From Burkholderiales bacterium (GTDB lineage: Bacteria; Pseudomonadota; Gammaproteobacteria; Burkholderiales; Burkholderiaceae_A): 64,000 nt of DNA. The notes beneath the pieces are model-generated. The model was not told the origin of the DNA and did not search any database. It saw only the letters and a list, made by a program, of their open reading frames with translations. Positions 18,690 to 29,227 of this stretch are shown piece by piece. The position numbers and the translations under genes were made by a program. Position 1 is the first letter of the stretch; each line of letters opens with the position of its first letter. The stretch lies in assembly GCA_027486725.1 (NCBI GenBank), contig JAIXOP010000015.1, forward strand, positions 1 to 64,000, read 5' to 3'.

Positions 18690-19295
18690 ATGAGCACACC
18701 ATCCATCGCCCGAATAGGGCTTGTTTCTGTCAGTGATCGGGCCAGTGCGGGGGTCTACCCCGATGAGGGGCTGCCCAGCCTGCGCGCCTGGCTGGAGCGC
18801 GCCATCTCCAGCCCCATCGAGTTCGTCGAGCGGCTCATCCCCGACGAGCAGCCCCAGATCGAGGCCTGCCTTCGGGCGCTGGTCGATGACGAGGGCTGCT
18901 GCCTGGTGCTGACCACCGGGGGCACGGGCCCCGCCCTGCGCGATGTCACCCCCGAGGCCACCGTGGCGGTGGGGCACAAGGAAATGCCAGGCTTTGGCGA
19001 ACAGATGCGGCAGATCTCGCTGCACTTCGTGCCCACGGCCATCCTCAGCCGTCAGACCGCCGTCATTCGCGGCCAGGCCCTGATCATCAATCTTCCCGGC
19101 CGCCCCAAGAGCATTGCCCAGACCCTCGAGGGACTGAAGGATTCCGACGGCAAGGTCATCGTCTCGGGCATTTTTGCCGCCGTGCCCTACTGCGTGGACT
19201 TGATCGGTGGGCCCTTCATCGTGACCCGGCCCGAGGTCTGCGCGGCATTTCGTCCCCCGGGGGCCCAGGCCGCGTCGACCACCCGTTCCGGGTAG
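18690..19295 (+). CDS. mog: Molybdopterin adenylyltransferase
   Basis: MogA adenylylates molybdopterin before molybdate insertion, making the cofactor that formate dehydrogenase at the right end of the window needs. The 201-residue protein has IGLVSVSDRASAGVY, the nucleotide-binding LTTGGTGPALRDVTPEA, and the C-terminal INLPGRPKSI. Start ATG 18690 (MSTPSIARIG) is 16 bases from the divergent pmbA start; an in-frame ATG at 18672 overlapping it is the alternative. The last 109 bases overlap the 3' end of relA on the opposite strand. Confidence 0.94.
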   Translation: MSTPSIARIGLVSVSDRASAGVYPDEGLPSLRAWLERAISSPIEFVERLIPDEQPQIEACLRALVDDEGCCLVLTTGGTGPALRDVTPEATVAVGHKEMPGFGEQMRQISLHFVPTAILSRQTAVIRGQALIINLPGRPKSIAQTLEGLKDSDGKVIVSGIFAAVPYCVDLIGGPFIVTRPEVCAAFRPPGAQAASTTRSG

Positions 19296-20929
19296 CGGGC
19301 CACGAGGCGGGCGTATTCCGGGCAGCCCAGCCGATGGATCGAGACCCCACGACTGCGGGTCACAAACCCACCAATGGAGTCCTCGGCCGAAGGGCCACAG
19401 CAGGCCGCAAACACGGTGAGCATTCGATCGAGGCCCACCACCAGCACCGGCCGACGCTCGGCCGAGCCGATGGATCCAGTAGATCCTGTAGATCCGGTGG
19501 ATCCGGTGGATCTTGCTGCCGGAGCTGGCTCGGCTGCTCGCGCTGCATCGGCGGGCGGAGCCGGGTGGCCAGCCTCGGCAGGCTGCGCTGCTGCGCTGGC
19601 CTCGGCGGCCTGATCCTGGGCATTGAACCAGGCCCGCACCTTGGCGCGCGCCCGAGCCGTGGCGAGCATGCCAGAGCCCGCAGAGAGCCAATCGCGGCTG
19701 GGGCCACCGGCCTTCACCGACAAGACCTCCACCGTCTGGCCCGAACGCAAGGGCCGGTTCAGGGGCCAGATCTGGCCATCGACCTTGGCCCCTCGACAGC
19801 GGTGGCCCAGGTCGGTGTGCACGCGGTAGGCGAAATCGAGCGGTGTGGCCCCGGTGGGCAGTTCGATGATTTTGGCCTGCGGGGTAAGAATGTAGATCAG
19901 CGAGCCGGACGTGACGCTGCGGGCTGTGCTGCCCCCGGACTCCTTGTATTTCCAATGCGCTGCCACGCCGAACTCAGCCTGAAGGTGCATGGCCTGCGTG
20001 CGGATCTGCACCTCGAAGGGCCGCGCCTCGGGGCCCAGCAGCACCATGTGCAGGGACTGATATCCATTGGGCTTGGGCCGAGCGATGTAGTCGTCGAACT
20101 CGCCGGCCACCGGCTCGAAGTGCGCGCGCAGCTCGGCCAGCACCCGATAGCAGGCATCGACATCGGCCACGATCACACGAAAGGCGCGCAGGTCCATCAG
20201 CCGATCGAAGGCCAGGCCCTTCTGGCGCATCTTGTTGTAGATGCTGTAGAGGTGCTTGGGCCGTCCGTAGACCTCGAGCGCTAGGCCCGTGGGCAGCAGC
20301 AGTTCTTGCAGCCGTCGCTGCATGGCCTCGATAAAGCCCTCGCGCTCGCTGCGCGTCTCATCAAGCCAATGGGCCACCTGCTTGTAGAGGGCGGGCTCGC
20401 AGAGCCGGAAGGCCAGATCCTCGAGGGGCCACTTCATCTGCCAGACCCCAAGCCGGGCCGCCAAGGGGCCATGCACCTGAAAGGCCAGCCGGCCCAGCCA
20501 GGCAAAGTCGGAGGAATCGGCCAGCCCCTGGCGAATGCATTCCACCGCCGCCTGCTGGCGCGCCTGATGCATGGCCAGAGCCATCAGGACCACGCGCAGG
20601 TCCTCCGAGAGGGCGACGATCATGCGACGCAGCGCCTCGTGCTGGCCCGCATCGCTGGGGGCACGGCGCATATAAGGCTCGAGCCGCAGCAGCAGGCTCA
20701 TGAGCCGTGCCTGCGGCGCTCCCCAACGCTGGGCAAGAGACTCTTGCGCGGGCGGCGCCAGCGCTACGCCCATCGCGTCGGCCGCCGCATGCAGGCGGAT
20801 GACCTCGGTCAGGGCCGCCGTGCAGACCGGCTCCAGACCCATGACCCCCAGCCAGTGCTGGGCGTCGCGGATCAGGTCCTCTGCCGGGAAATCAGGCAGC
20901 GTCTTCGCGGGCTGCGCGCTTTCGCTCAT
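19187..20929 (-). CDS. relA: GTP pyrophosphokinase RelA, C-terminally shortened
   Basis: RelA makes (p)ppGpp on stalled ribosomes. In this 580-residue protein the hydrolase-like domain has lost the HDxxED residues, as in monofunctional RelA. The synthetase retains Asp246 (LMDLRAFRV), [18 protein letters not shown] and Glu306 (FEVQIRT). TGS spans about 342-405. In place of a full helical domain there is an Ala/Pro-rich stretch and a (Ser-Thr-Gly)n repeat (474-487). The zinc-finger domain remains ([10 protein letters not shown], Cys510-Cys511, His532, Cys536), but the RRM/ACT domain is absent. E. coli RelA has 744 residues. The tail overlaps mog; the start overlaps typA by 38 bases. Confidence 0.93.
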   Translation of the reverse strand: MSESAQPAKTLPDFPAEDLIRDAQHWLGVMGLEPVCTAALTEVIRLHAAADAMGVALAPPAQESLAQRWGAPQARLMSLLLRLEPYMRRAPSDAGQHEALRRMIVALSEDLRVVLMALAMHQARQQAAVECIRQGLADSSDFAWLGRLAFQVHGPLAARLGVWQMKWPLEDLAFRLCEPALYKQVAHWLDETRSEREGFIEAMQRRLQELLLPTGLALEVYGRPKHLYSIYNKMRQKGLAFDRLMDLRAFRVIVADVDACYRVLAELRAHFEPVAGEFDDYIARPKPNGYQSLHMVLLGPEARPFEVQIRTQAMHLQAEFGVAAHWKYKESGGSTARSVTSGSLIYILTPQAKIIELPTGATPLDFAYRVHTDLGHRCRGAKVDGQIWPLNRPLRSGQTVEVLSVKAGGPSRDWLSAGSGMLATARARAKVRAWFNAQDQAAEASAAAQPAEAGHPAPPADAARAAEPAPAARSTGSTGSTGSTGSIGSAERRPVLVVGLDRMLTVFAACCGPSAEDSIGGFVTRSRGVSIHRLGCPEYARLVARYPERVVDAAWAPGGRNAAQTSGRVTMKGPPIKSTQ

Positions 20930-22712
20930 GCTCCACCAGATAACGCTTGCGCAGGCGGATGCTCTTGGGCGTGATCTCCACCAGCTCGTCGTCGGCAATG
21001 AATTCCACGGCCTTCTCCAGGGTGAGCTGGATCGGCGGGGTCAGGTCGATGTGCTCATCCTTGCCCGATGCGCGGACGTTGGTGAGTTTCTTCTCCTTGA
21101 CCGGGTTGACCACGAGGTCGTTGTCGCGGCTGTGGATGCCAATGATCATGCCCTCGTAGAGCACATCGCCCGGCGAGACAAACATGCGGCCGCGCTCCTG
21201 AAGCTTCCAGAGCGCATAGGCCACGGCCTGTCCATCGTCCTGCGAGATCAGCACCCCATTTCGGCGCTCAGCCAGCTCGCCCTTGTAGGGGCCATAGGCG
21301 TCGAACACATGGCTCATGAGGCCCGTGCCGCGGGTGAGGGTCAGGAACTCGCCCTGAAAGCCGATCAGGCCCCGGGCAGGAATGCGGTACTCCAGGCGGA
21401 CCCGGCCATTCTCATCGGGAACCATGTCGAGCAGATCGCCCTTGCGCAGCCCGAGGTTCTCCATCACGGGGCCCTGGTGCTCCTGCTCCACATCCACCGT
21501 GAGCATCTCGTAGGGCTCGGTGCGCTCACCCGCCTCGTCGCGCTTGAAGACCACGCGGGGGCGGGACACAGCCAGCTCGTAGCCCTCGCGGCGCATGTTC
21601 TCGAGCAGGATGGTCAGGTGCAGCTCCCCGCGTCCATTGACGATGAAGGTGTCGGTGTCGTCGCCAAACTCCACGCGCAGCGCCACATTGCTCTTCAACT
21701 CGCGCTCCAGCCGCTCGCGGATCTGGCGCGAGGTCACAAACTTGCCCTCACGGCCAGCCAGGGGCGAGTTGTTGACAATGAAGTTCATCGAGAGCGTCGG
21801 CTCATCGACGGTGAGCATTTCGAAGGGCTCCACGGCTGCAGGATCGCAGACGGTGGTGCCGATGTTGAGCTCTTCGATGCCATTGATCAGCACAATGTCG
21901 CCCGCCTCGGCCTCGGCAACGATCTCGCGCTCAAGGCCCTTGAACTTGAGCACCTGATTGATCTTGGCGCGCTTGGGGCTGCCGCTGGGGCCATCCTGAA
22001 TCACGACATCCATATTGGGCTTCAGGCGGCCCTGGGCCACACGGCCAATGCCGATCTTGCCCACATAGCTGGAGTAGTCGAGCGAGCAGATCTGCAGCCG
22101 CAGGGGCGCATCGGGATCGTCGTTGCGCACCGGCACATACTTCAGGATGGCATCAAAGAGCGGCCGCATGTTCTCGCTCGCCTCGCTTGGGTTGAGCGTG
22201 GCAAAGCCCTGCAGGGCCGAGGCATAGACCACCGGGAAATCGAGCTGCTCCTCGGTGGCACCCAGCTTGTCGAAGAGATCGAAGGTCTGGTTGATGACCC
22301 AGTCGGGACGAGCACCCGGGCGGTCGATCTTGTTGACCACAACGATCGGCTTGAGGCCCTGGGCGAGCGCCTTGCGCGTCACGAATCGGGTCTGGGGCAT
22401 GGGGCCTTCCACAGCATCGACCAGCAGCAGCACGCTGTCGACCATCGAGAGCACACGCTCGACCTCGCCACCAAAGTCGGCGTGGCCCGGGGTGTCGACG
22501 ATATTGATGTGGGTGCCCTCGTACTCCACTGCGCAGTTCTTGGCAAGGATGGTGATGCCGCGCTCTTTCTCCAGGTCGTTGGAGTCCATGACGCGCTCGG
22601 CCACAGCCTGGTTGGAGCGGAAGGTGCCGGCCTGCTGGAGCAGCTTGTCGACGAGGGTGGTCTTGCCGTGGTCAACGTGGGCAATGATGGCGATGTTGCG
22701 CAGTTGGCGCAT
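20892..22712 (-). CDS. typA: Translational GTPase TypA/BipA
   Basis: TypA is a ribosome-associated GTPase involved in ribosome assembly and stress adaptation. The 606-residue protein starts [20 protein letters not shown] (P-loop at 11-18), with [16 protein letters not shown] (G3), [10 protein letters not shown] (G4), EF-G-like domains and the TypA C-terminus with [15 protein letters not shown]. The frame is open upstream into truB, but family members begin at the chosen ATG. Its start lies within the truB 3' end (41 bases) and its end within relA, suggesting coupling. Confidence 0.97.
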   Translation of the reverse strand: MRQLRNIAIIAHVDHGKTTLVDKLLQQAGTFRSNQAVAERVMDSNDLEKERGITILAKNCAVEYEGTHINIVDTPGHADFGGEVERVLSMVDSVLLLVDAVEGPMPQTRFVTRKALAQGLKPIVVVNKIDRPGARPDWVINQTFDLFDKLGATEEQLDFPVVYASALQGFATLNPSEASENMRPLFDAILKYVPVRNDDPDAPLRLQICSLDYSSYVGKIGIGRVAQGRLKPNMDVVIQDGPSGSPKRAKINQVLKFKGLEREIVAEAEAGDIVLINGIEELNIGTTVCDPAAVEPFEMLTVDEPTLSMNFIVNNSPLAGREGKFVTSRQIRERLERELKSNVALRVEFGDDTDTFIVNGRGELHLTILLENMRREGYELAVSRPRVVFKRDEAGERTEPYEMLTVDVEQEHQGPVMENLGLRKGDLLDMVPDENGRVRLEYRIPARGLIGFQGEFLTLTRGTGLMSHVFDAYGPYKGELAERRNGVLISQDDGQAVAYALWKLQERGRMFVSPGDVLYEGMIIGIHSRDNDLVVNPVKEKKLTNVRASGKDEHIDLTPPIQLTLEKAVEFIADDELVEITPKSIRLRKRYLVEHERKRAAREDAA

Positions 22713-23646
22713 GGGACGTCTCCGTGTTGATAAGTCGATGGGGTGTGAGTCTGAACTGCTGGTGTTGCGCGATTCCGAGAAACTCATGGCTCGGACCGAA
22801 AATTCGAACGAGGGCGTCCTCGGGAAGCCGCTCCGACGACGGCGGCAGATCCACCGCTGCGCCGTGTTGCAGCCGCTGGGCGGCCTCCGCAGCCAGCGTG
22901 CACGAGGGCCAATGGGCCACCAGAGCGTCGACCGGGGCAAGCAAGGCAGCCAGGGCCTCGGGCCCCTCCTGGGCACAGCGCTCCATGGTCTCGAGCGGCA
23001 CGGCATGCTCCAGGGCAAGGTCTGCCACCGAGGTGCGGCGAAGCCCAGAGAGATGCGCGCCACATCCCAGGCGCTCACCCAGGGTCTGCGCGAGGCTGCG
23101 GATGTAGGTGCCCTTGGAGCAGGAGATCCAGACGGTGGCCTGTTGCTGGGAGAGGTCGCAGGACTCCAGGCGCGCTGCATAAACCGTGATTCGTCGCGCC
23201 TTGCGCTCCAGGGTCACGCCCTCGCGGGCATAGGCATAGAGCGGCCTGCCCTCGACCTTCAGGGCCGAGTGCATGGGCGGGATCTGATCTTGTTCGCCCA
23301 CGAGTCCAGCCACCGCCGCAGCGACCTCGGCCTCGGTGCAGCGCACGGGCTGCTGCGAGAGCACCTGGCCCTCCGCGTCGCCCGAGTCGGTGGTGACACC
23401 CAGGCGGATCTGCGCTCGATACGACTTGTCGGCATCGAGCCCCATCTGGGCAAACTTGGTGGCCTCGCCAAAGAGAATGGGCAGCACCCCACTGGCCATG
23501 GGATCGAGCGTGCCGCCGTGCCCGGCCTTCTCTGCCTGAAAGAGAAACTTCACGCGGCCCAGGAACTGGGTGCTCGAGGGACCGACAGGCTTGTCGGCAA
23601 CGAGCACACCGTGCACCGGCCGACGAGACTGTCGGGGTCGGCTCAT
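22672..23646 (-). CDS. truB: tRNA pseudouridine-55 synthase
   Basis: TruB makes the universally conserved pseudouridine 55 in the tRNA T-loop. The 324-residue protein has catalytic Asp48 in [23 protein letters not shown], the [10 protein letters not shown] strand and [14 protein letters not shown]. The C-terminus extends past the usual domain into the typA start, ending in a His-rich tail that is probably not conserved. It overlaps rbfA by 4 bases (ATGA) and belongs to the nusA-infB-rbfA-truB cluster. Confidence 0.96.
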   Translation of the reverse strand: MSRPRQSRRPVHGVLVADKPVGPSSTQFLGRVKFLFQAEKAGHGGTLDPMASGVLPILFGEATKFAQMGLDADKSYRAQIRLGVTTDSGDAEGQVLSQQPVRCTEAEVAAAVAGLVGEQDQIPPMHSALKVEGRPLYAYAREGVTLERKARRITVYAARLESCDLSQQQATVWISCSKGTYIRSLAQTLGERLGCGAHLSGLRRTSVADLALEHAVPLETMERCAQEGPEALAALLAPVDALVAHWPSCTLAAEAAQRLQHGAAVDLPPSSERLPEDALVRIFGPSHEFLGIAQHQQFRLTPHRLINTETSHAPTAQHRHHCPR

Positions 23647-24092
23647 GTCCTGGGGTCTTCTTCCGGCCGGGGTGGGGTTGGGTCTTCGGCACTGCGCACG
23701 GCTAGTGCCTGCTCGATGAGCTGGCTCATGGCAGCACCCTGCGCCACAGACCGGTCGTAGTGAAAGTGTAGCGCCGGGGTCTGGTGAATGCCCAGGCGTC
23801 GGCCGAGCTGGCCGCGCAGAAACCCCGCACAGGCCTGCAGGCCTGCCTGACAGCGGGCGATGTCTTCCGGGCTGTCTGGAAATCGGGTGTAGAAGACCTT
23901 GGCGTGGGCGTAGTCGGGCGTGACCTCGACCTCGGTGATGGTCATGAGCCCGATGCGCGGGTCCTTAACCTCCGAGCGCAGCAGGTCCGACAGATCGCGC
24001 TGGATCTGGTCGGCCACCCGAAAGCCTCGGTCGAGGCCCCGGGGGCTGCCCTTAGAGGCTGCGGGCGATTTCCTGGATCTCGAAGACTTCAA
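23643..24092 (-). CDS. rbfA: 30S ribosome-binding factor A
   Basis: RbfA assists late 16S rRNA processing and cold adaptation. The 149-residue protein has [38 protein letters not shown] and the KH-like fold segment [15 protein letters not shown]. No ATG is available. TTG at 24092 is the only start codon ahead of the conserved RVADQ segment, and it puts the first 41 bases inside the infB 3' end. A Pro/Glu-rich tail of about 15 residues is present. Order infB-rbfA-truB is conserved across bacteria. Confidence 0.93.
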   Translation of the reverse strand: MKSSRSRKSPAASKGSPRGLDRGFRVADQIQRDLSDLLRSEVKDPRIGLMTITEVEVTPDYAHAKVFYTRFPDSPEDIARCQAGLQACAGFLRGQLGRRLGIHQTPALHFHYDRSVAQGAAMSQLIEQALAVRSAEDPTPPRPEEDPRT

Positions 24093-26988
24093 GCTGATCG
24101 CCTTCCTGGATATCGTCGTAGCCCTTGAGTGTCAGGCCGCACTCGAAGCCCTCTTTGACTTCTTTGGCATCGTCCTTGAAGCGCTTGAGCGAATCGAGTT
24201 CGCCCGTCCAGACCACCACGTTGTCGCGCAGCAGGCGCACGCGCGATCCGCGCTTGACGATGCCCTCGAGGACCATACAGCCCGCGATGTTGCCGAGCTT
24301 GGAGACCTTGAAGACCTGGCGAATTTCGACGATGCCCAGCGTGTTCTCGCGCTTCTCTGGCGCCAGCATGCCCGTCATGGCGTTGCGCACCTCATCGACG
24401 GCGTCGTAGATGATGTTGTAGTAGCGCAGGTCGACGGCATTGCCCTCGGCCAGCTTGCGCGCTGCCTGATCGGCCCGGACATTGAAGCCAATCACCACGG
24501 CCTTGGAAGCAATCGCCAGGTTCACATCGCTCTCGGTGATGGCACCCACGGCGGCATGAACCACATTGACGCGCACCTCGTCGGTGGAGAGCTTCTGCAG
24601 GGCGGCAGACAGCGCCTCCTGAGAGCCCTGCACATCGGCCTTGATGATGAGCGGCAGGGACTGCGCGCCCTCGCCCATGTTCTCGAACATGTTCTCGAGT
24701 TTGGCGGCCTGCTGCTTGGCAAGGCGCACATCGCGGAACTTGCCCTGGCGAAAGAGTGCAATCTCGCGGGCCTTGCGCTCGTCGCCGAGAACAAGGATCT
24801 CGTCGCCGGCCGAAGGCACCTCCTGGAGGCCGAGGATCTCGGCCGGGATGGAGGGTCCTGCGGCATCGATCTGCCGGCCGGTCTCATCGAGCATGGCGCG
24901 CACGCGGCCAAACACACTGCCGGCCAGAACGATGTCGCCCTTTTTGAGGGTGCCCGACTGCACGAGCACCGTGGCCACGGGGCCACGGCCCTTGTCGATG
25001 CGCGCTTCGACCACCAGACCTTTGGCGGGCGCCTGCACGGCTGCCTTGAGCTCGAGCACCTCGGCCTGAAGCAGCAGATTCTCGAGCAGGTCATCAATGC
25101 CCTGGCCGGTCTTGGCCGACACAGGGACGAAGGGCGAGTCGCCGCCAAACTCTTCGGGCACCACCTCCTCGGTCACCAGCTCGGTGCGCACACGATCCGG
25201 GTTGGCCTCGGGCTTGTCGATCTTGTTCAGGGCCACCACGATGGGCACGCCCGCCGCCTTGGCATGGTGGATGGCCTCGCGGGTCTGGGGCATGACCCCG
25301 TCGTCTGCAGCGACCACCAGAATGACGATGTCGGTCGCGTTGGCACCACGAGCACGCATGGCGGTGAACGCCTCGTGGCCCGGGGTGTCGAGGAAGGTGA
25401 CCGTTCCGCGGGGCGTGTCGACGTGATACGCACCGATGTGCTGGGTGATGCCTCCGGCCTCGCCTGCAGCAACCTTGGTCCGACGGATGTAGTCGAGCAG
25501 GGAGGTCTTGCCGTGGTCGACGTGGCCCATGATTGTGACGACCGGCGGACGGGGCAGCAGTTCGGCCTCGACCTGGGTGGTGTCGGTCAACTCGAGGAAT
25601 GCCTCGGGGTCATCGAGCTTGGCGGCCATGGCCTTGTGGCCCATCTCCTCGACCACAATCATGGCGGTCTCCTGATCGAGCACCTGATTGATGGTGACCA
25701 TCTGGCCCATCTTCATCAGGGTCTTGACGACCTCGGCACCCTTGACGGCCATCTTGTGGGCCAGGTCGGCCACCGAGATGGTCTCGGGCACGGCGACCTC
25801 GCGCACCACGGGCTCGGTCGGAGCCACGAAGTTGCTCTCTTGGCTGCCGCGGTCGCGGCTCTTGCCCTTGGGGCCTCCGCGCCAGCCGCCGGCTCCGCCC
25901 GAGGCATCGCCACGGGTTTTGAGTGCGCGACGCTTGGCTGCATCGTCTTGCCAGGTCGAGGAGAGCTTCGCCGACTTGACCGACTTCTCGTTCTTTTTGG
26001 CAGCAGGCTTGTCGTCGTCTTTCTTGACCGCAGCCTTGTCTTTGTTCAGCGTGAGGGTGGACTCGGCGGGCTTGGCCGCTGCCGGGGGCGTGGGAGCCAC
26101 GGCGGTGGCGGCGAGCTTGCCGGAGCGCGCAGCATTCATGAGCTGATTGATGCGGGCCACCTCATCTTCCACCGCGCGGCGGGCCTGAGTGGCCGACTGA
26201 CTCGCAGCCTCGGCCGTGACCTTGCGCACTTTGGATTTCTTGGCCTCGGCCTCGGCGGCGGCACCCTCGGTGGGCGCTGCGGCATCGGCAGTCTCGGGGG
26301 CAGCGATGGCATCGGCCGACGAGACGCTGGCATCGGTGCCCGCATCAGCATCTGCCGCAGCATCCTCGGCCTCGGTGCCCTCGGTGCCCTTGGCGCCCTT
26401 GGCGGCTTTGGTCGCTTTGGTGGCCTTGGTGGACTTGGTGCCTTTGGCCTCATCGGAGGCGGCCTCAGCAGCGGCAGCGGCCTCGGCAGCCTCCAGGGCC
26501 TCGGCCTCGGCGACGGCCTTGGCCAGCTTGGCCTGGCGCTCCTTGATCTCTGCCTCTTGGCGGGCCAGCAGCTCCTGCTGCCGGCGCTTCTCGGCATCCC
26601 GGCGCTCCAGCTCCTCAGCGGAAATGACGGGCTCGGCCGGGGCAGCCGACGGCGCCGGCTCGGCCACCGGGGTGGCCTCGGGCTCATCGCGCTTCACAAA
26701 GGTGCGCTTCTTGCGAACCTCCACCTGGATGGTGCGGGACTTGCCCGAGCCATCGGCCTGCTTGATTTCGGAGGTCTGACGCTTGGTGATGGTGATCTTC
26801 TTGCGCGGAGCCTCATCGCCGCCCCCGTGGGCACGGCGCAGGGCGTCGAGCAGCTTCTCTTTGTCGGCCTCGCTGATGCTGTCCTCGCCCGAGGTCTTCT
26901 TCACCCCAGCCGACTTCAACTGCTCCAGCAAGGTCTCGACCGAGACCTTCAGCTCTGTGGCAAAACCTGAAACATTGTCTGCGGCCAT
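24052..26988 (-). CDS. infB: Translation initiation factor IF-2
   Basis: IF-2 delivers fMet-tRNA to the ribosome. From ATG 26988 the protein has 978 residues. The N-terminus ([21 protein letters not shown]) is the IF2N domain. A long Lys/Ala/Glu linker follows, including a run of Kx[13 protein letters not shown] triplets around residues 180-200. The GTPase begins near residue 485 with GHVDHGKTS, then [16 protein letters not shown] and [10 protein letters not shown], followed by domains II-IV. The start lies 1 base after the nusA stop. A longer frame upstream overlaps nusA and is not expected. Confidence 0.97.
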   Translation of the reverse strand: MAADNVSGFATELKVSVETLLEQLKSAGVKKTSGEDSISEADKEKLLDALRRAHGGGDEAPRKKITITKRQTSEIKQADGSGKSRTIQVEVRKKRTFVKRDEPEATPVAEPAPSAAPAEPVISAEELERRDAEKRRQQELLARQEAEIKERQAKLAKAVAEAEALEAAEAAAAAEAASDEAKGTKSTKATKATKAAKGAKGTEGTEAEDAAADADAGTDASVSSADAIAAPETADAAAPTEGAAAEAEAKKSKVRKVTAEAASQSATQARRAVEDEVARINQLMNAARSGKLAATAVAPTPPAAAKPAESTLTLNKDKAAVKKDDDKPAAKKNEKSVKSAKLSSTWQDDAAKRRALKTRGDASGGAGGWRGGPKGKSRDRGSQESNFVAPTEPVVREVAVPETISVADLAHKMAVKGAEVVKTLMKMGQMVTINQVLDQETAMIVVEEMGHKAMAAKLDDPEAFLELTDTTQVEAELLPRPPVVTIMGHVDHGKTSLLDYIRRTKVAAGEAGGITQHIGAYHVDTPRGTVTFLDTPGHEAFTAMRARGANATDIVILVVAADDGVMPQTREAIHHAKAAGVPIVVALNKIDKPEANPDRVRTELVTEEVVPEEFGGDSPFVPVSAKTGQGIDDLLENLLLQAEVLELKAAVQAPAKGLVVEARIDKGRGPVATVLVQSGTLKKGDIVLAGSVFGRVRAMLDETGRQIDAAGPSIPAEILGLQEVPSAGDEILVLGDERKAREIALFRQGKFRDVRLAKQQAAKLENMFENMGEGAQSLPLIIKADVQGSQEALSAALQKLSTDEVRVNVVHAAVGAITESDVNLAIASKAVVIGFNVRADQAARKLAEGNAVDLRYYNIIYDAVDEVRNAMTGMLAPEKRENTLGIVEIRQVFKVSKLGNIAGCMVLEGIVKRGSRVRLLRDNVVVWTGELDSLKRFKDDAKEVKEGFECGLTLKGYDDIQEGDQLEVFEIQEIARSL

Positions 26989-26989
26989 A

Positions 26990-28498
26990 TTACTGAGCCC
27001 CTCCCTGGGCTTCGTTCGAAGCCTCGTCTTCAAACCAGTGGGCACGGGCCTTCATGATGAGCTCGCGGGCGTTTGCTTCGTCCATGCCCGTCATTTCGAC
27101 GAGCTCATCGACGGCCAACTCCGCGAGGTCATCGCGGCGAAAGACTTGGTGATCGGCCAGCTGGGCGGCGAGGTCGTGGTTCATGCCCTCGAGCTCCAGC
27201 AGATCGGCGGCCGTCGTCTCGAGCTTCTCCTCGACGGCGATGGCCTGGGTGAGCAGGGCATTGCGCGCACGGGTGCGCAGCTCATTGACGGTGTCCTCAT
27301 CGAACCCCTCGATCTCGAGCATCTCGGCCAGAGGCACGTAGGCAATCTCTTCCAGGCTCGAGAAGCCTTCCTCGATCAGAAGTTCGGCCACTTCGGCATC
27401 GACATCCAGACGGTCCATGAAGGTCTGGCGCAGGCTGGCCTGCTCCTGCTCGGCGCGCTGCTGCGACTCCTCGGAGGTCATGATGTTGATCTGCCAGCCC
27501 GTGAGCTCGGCGGCCAGACGAACGTTCTGTCCGCCGCGGCCAATGGCGATGGCGAGCTGATCTTCTTCGGCCACCACGTCCATGGCGTGCTTTTCCTCGT
27601 CCACGACAATCGAGGAGATGTTGGCGGGCGCCAGGGCACCGATCACAAACTGGGCGGGATCGTCGGACCAGAGAACGATGTCGACGCGCTCGCCATTGAG
27701 TTCGTGGGTAACGGCCTGCACGCGGCTGCCACGCACGCCCACGCAGGTGCCGATGGGATCGATGCGGCGGTCGGTGGTGTGCACAGCGATCTTGGCGCGC
27801 ACGCCGGGATCGCGGGCGGCCGACTTGATCTGCATGAGGCCCTGCTCGATCTCGGGAACCTCCAGCTCGAAGAGCTTGATGATGAACTCCGGGGCGGTGC
27901 GAGAAAGAATGATCTGGGGACCGCGCGGGGTGCGGTCAACACGAAGCATGTAGGCGCGGACGCGGTCGTTGGGTCGCAGGTTCTCCTTGGGGATCATCTG
28001 GTCGCGGGGCAGGCGCGCCTCCAGACGGCCAGCCTCGACGATGAGATCTCCGCGGTCGATGCGCTTGACGGTGCCATTGACGATCATCTCGCCGCGGTCG
28101 AGGAAGTCCTTGAGGATCTGCTCGCGCTCGGCCTCGCGAATGCGCTGAAGGATGACCTGTTTGGCGGCCTGGGCACCGATGCGGCCGAAGGGAATGGGCT
28201 CGAGGTCCTCCTCGATGTAATCGCCAATCTCGATGTCGTCGATCTGCTTGCGGGCCTCGGTCAGGATGACCTGAAGATCGTGGTCCTCGAGCTCGCCATC
28301 GGGCACCACCAGGAAGCGGCGGAACGACTCATAGTCGCCGGTCTCGCGGTCGATGGAAACGCGCACATCCACCTCATCGGAGAACTGCTTGCGGGTGGCG
28401 CTGGCCAGTGCCGTCTCTAGGGCCTGGAACACAATCTCGCGCTCCACGTTTTTCTCGCGTGCCAGTGCATCTGCCAACAGCAAAATCTCGCGGCTCAT
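26990..28498 (-). CDS. nusA: Transcription termination/antitermination factor NusA
   Basis: NusA binds RNA polymerase and modulates pausing, termination and antitermination. The 502-residue protein starts [17 protein letters not shown], has an S1 domain ([19 protein letters not shown]), KH domains with [10 protein letters not shown] and [18 protein letters not shown], and two acidic C-terminal repeats typical of proteobacteria. It overlaps rimP by 4 bases (ATGA) and almost touches infB, forming the conserved rimP-nusA-infB operon. Confidence 0.98.
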   Translation of the reverse strand: MSREILLLADALAREKNVEREIVFQALETALASATRKQFSDEVDVRVSIDRETGDYESFRRFLVVPDGELEDHDLQVILTEARKQIDDIEIGDYIEEDLEPIPFGRIGAQAAKQVILQRIREAEREQILKDFLDRGEMIVNGTVKRIDRGDLIVEAGRLEARLPRDQMIPKENLRPNDRVRAYMLRVDRTPRGPQIILSRTAPEFIIKLFELEVPEIEQGLMQIKSAARDPGVRAKIAVHTTDRRIDPIGTCVGVRGSRVQAVTHELNGERVDIVLWSDDPAQFVIGALAPANISSIVVDEEKHAMDVVAEEDQLAIAIGRGGQNVRLAAELTGWQINIMTSEESQQRAEQEQASLRQTFMDRLDVDAEVAELLIEEGFSSLEEIAYVPLAEMLEIEGFDEDTVNELRTRARNALLTQAIAVEEKLETTAADLLELEGMNHDLAAQLADHQVFRRDDLAELAVDELVEMTGMDEANARELIMKARAHWFEDEASNEAQGGAQ

Positions 28499-29106
28499 CG
28501 CCTCTTCTCCTTCAGGGGAAACTCCGGCACCAGCCGGGCCAATTCAACATCCTCAGCCCGAAAGCTCAGGCTCAGCTCTATGCCGCCCGCGCCCTCAAAG
28601 GCCACCGTAAATTCATCTTCGCCCTGCGCCAGGCCCAAAGGGCCCTCGAAGTTCCTGCGCCCATCGACCGGCATGCGTGTTCGAAGCTTGATTCGATCGC
28701 CCACAAACCGACGAAAGTGCGCCGACGTGCACAGCCGACGATCCATGCCGGGCGAGGAGACCTCGAGCCGCTCGAAGTCCACGCCCTCCACGGGCAGTTG
28801 GTACATGAGCTGCCGTGTGAGCAGCTCGCAGTGGTCGATGGTGATCAGGCGCTCTCCCCGGGGGCCCAGCTCCACAGCGTCATCGGACTCCTCGGCAGCG
28901 CTCTCGGCCTGCGGCGGGGTGGGATCGATGTGGTCAATGAAGATGCGAAGCAGGCCGCCTTGGGCCTGCTCAAAATCAATCACTTCGAAGCCGAGGTCGG
29001 CGGCAATGGCGGAGATGGTGTCTCGGGGGGTAGTCAACGGTGCAATCTGGCCCACAAAGGAGCCCAAAAAGGAATCCAGAAAAGAGTCGAAAAAAGAATC
29101 AAACAT
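28495..29106 (-). CDS. rimP: Ribosome maturation factor RimP
   Basis: RimP aids 30S subunit assembly and often leads the nusA operon. The 203-residue protein has the expected [33 protein letters not shown] and the C-terminal SH3-like region. Family proteins usually begin close to the [16 protein letters not shown] segment. Here about 24 extra residues form a repetitive leader, [19 protein letters not shown], rich in Phe and Asp. ATG 29106 is taken as the start; a GTG at 29121 is also in frame. An acidic insert after IDHIDP is another local feature. Confidence 0.9.
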   Translation of the reverse strand: MFDSFFDSFLDSFLGSFVGQIAPLTTPRDTISAIAADLGFEVIDFEQAQGGLLRIFIDHIDPTPPQAESAAEESDDAVELGPRGERLITIDHCELLTRQLMYQLPVEGVDFERLEVSSPGMDRRLCTSAHFRRFVGDRIKLRTRMPVDGRRNFEGPLGLAQGEDEFTVAFEGAGGIELSLSFRAEDVELARLVPEFPLKEKRR

Positions 29107-29150
29107 CGGGCCCAGACTCACTCACGGGCCCAAACTTGAATGAAAAGTAG

Positions 29151-29182
29151 AAATAAAAAATGGGCTCGGTTGGAGCCCATTT
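29151..29182 (-). terminator. Hairpin with U-tract between rluB and rimP (terminator or attenuator)
   Basis: AAATGGGCTC (29158-29167) pairs perfectly with GAGCCCATTT (29173-29182) around a 5-base loop, and on the minus strand a T-rich tract follows (29157-29151). This is a standard intrinsic terminator for rluB. Because a promoter lies just upstream, it would also be the first structure in the rimP-nusA leader. Confidence 0.85.
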
Positions 29183-29198
29183 CTTCTTTGTTGGCCGG

Positions 29199-29227
29199 AT
29201 TATAAGGGTTTCGCCCCGAAGGCTCAA
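29199..29227 (-). promoter_or_regulatory. Candidate sigma-70 promoter for the rimP-nusA-infB operon
   Basis: On the minus strand TTGAGC (29227-29222) and a perfect TATAAT (29204-29199) are 17 bases apart. The -35 box overlaps the rluB stop codon. The predicted start near 29192 lies before the hairpin, so transcripts would cross it before reaching rimP. Confidence 0.65.

Noticed and set aside
23920-26970. 1016-codon open frame antisense to infB and rbfA
   Set aside because: It is low-complexity Leu/Gly/His-rich shadow coding with no domain; IF-2 on the minus strand is certain.
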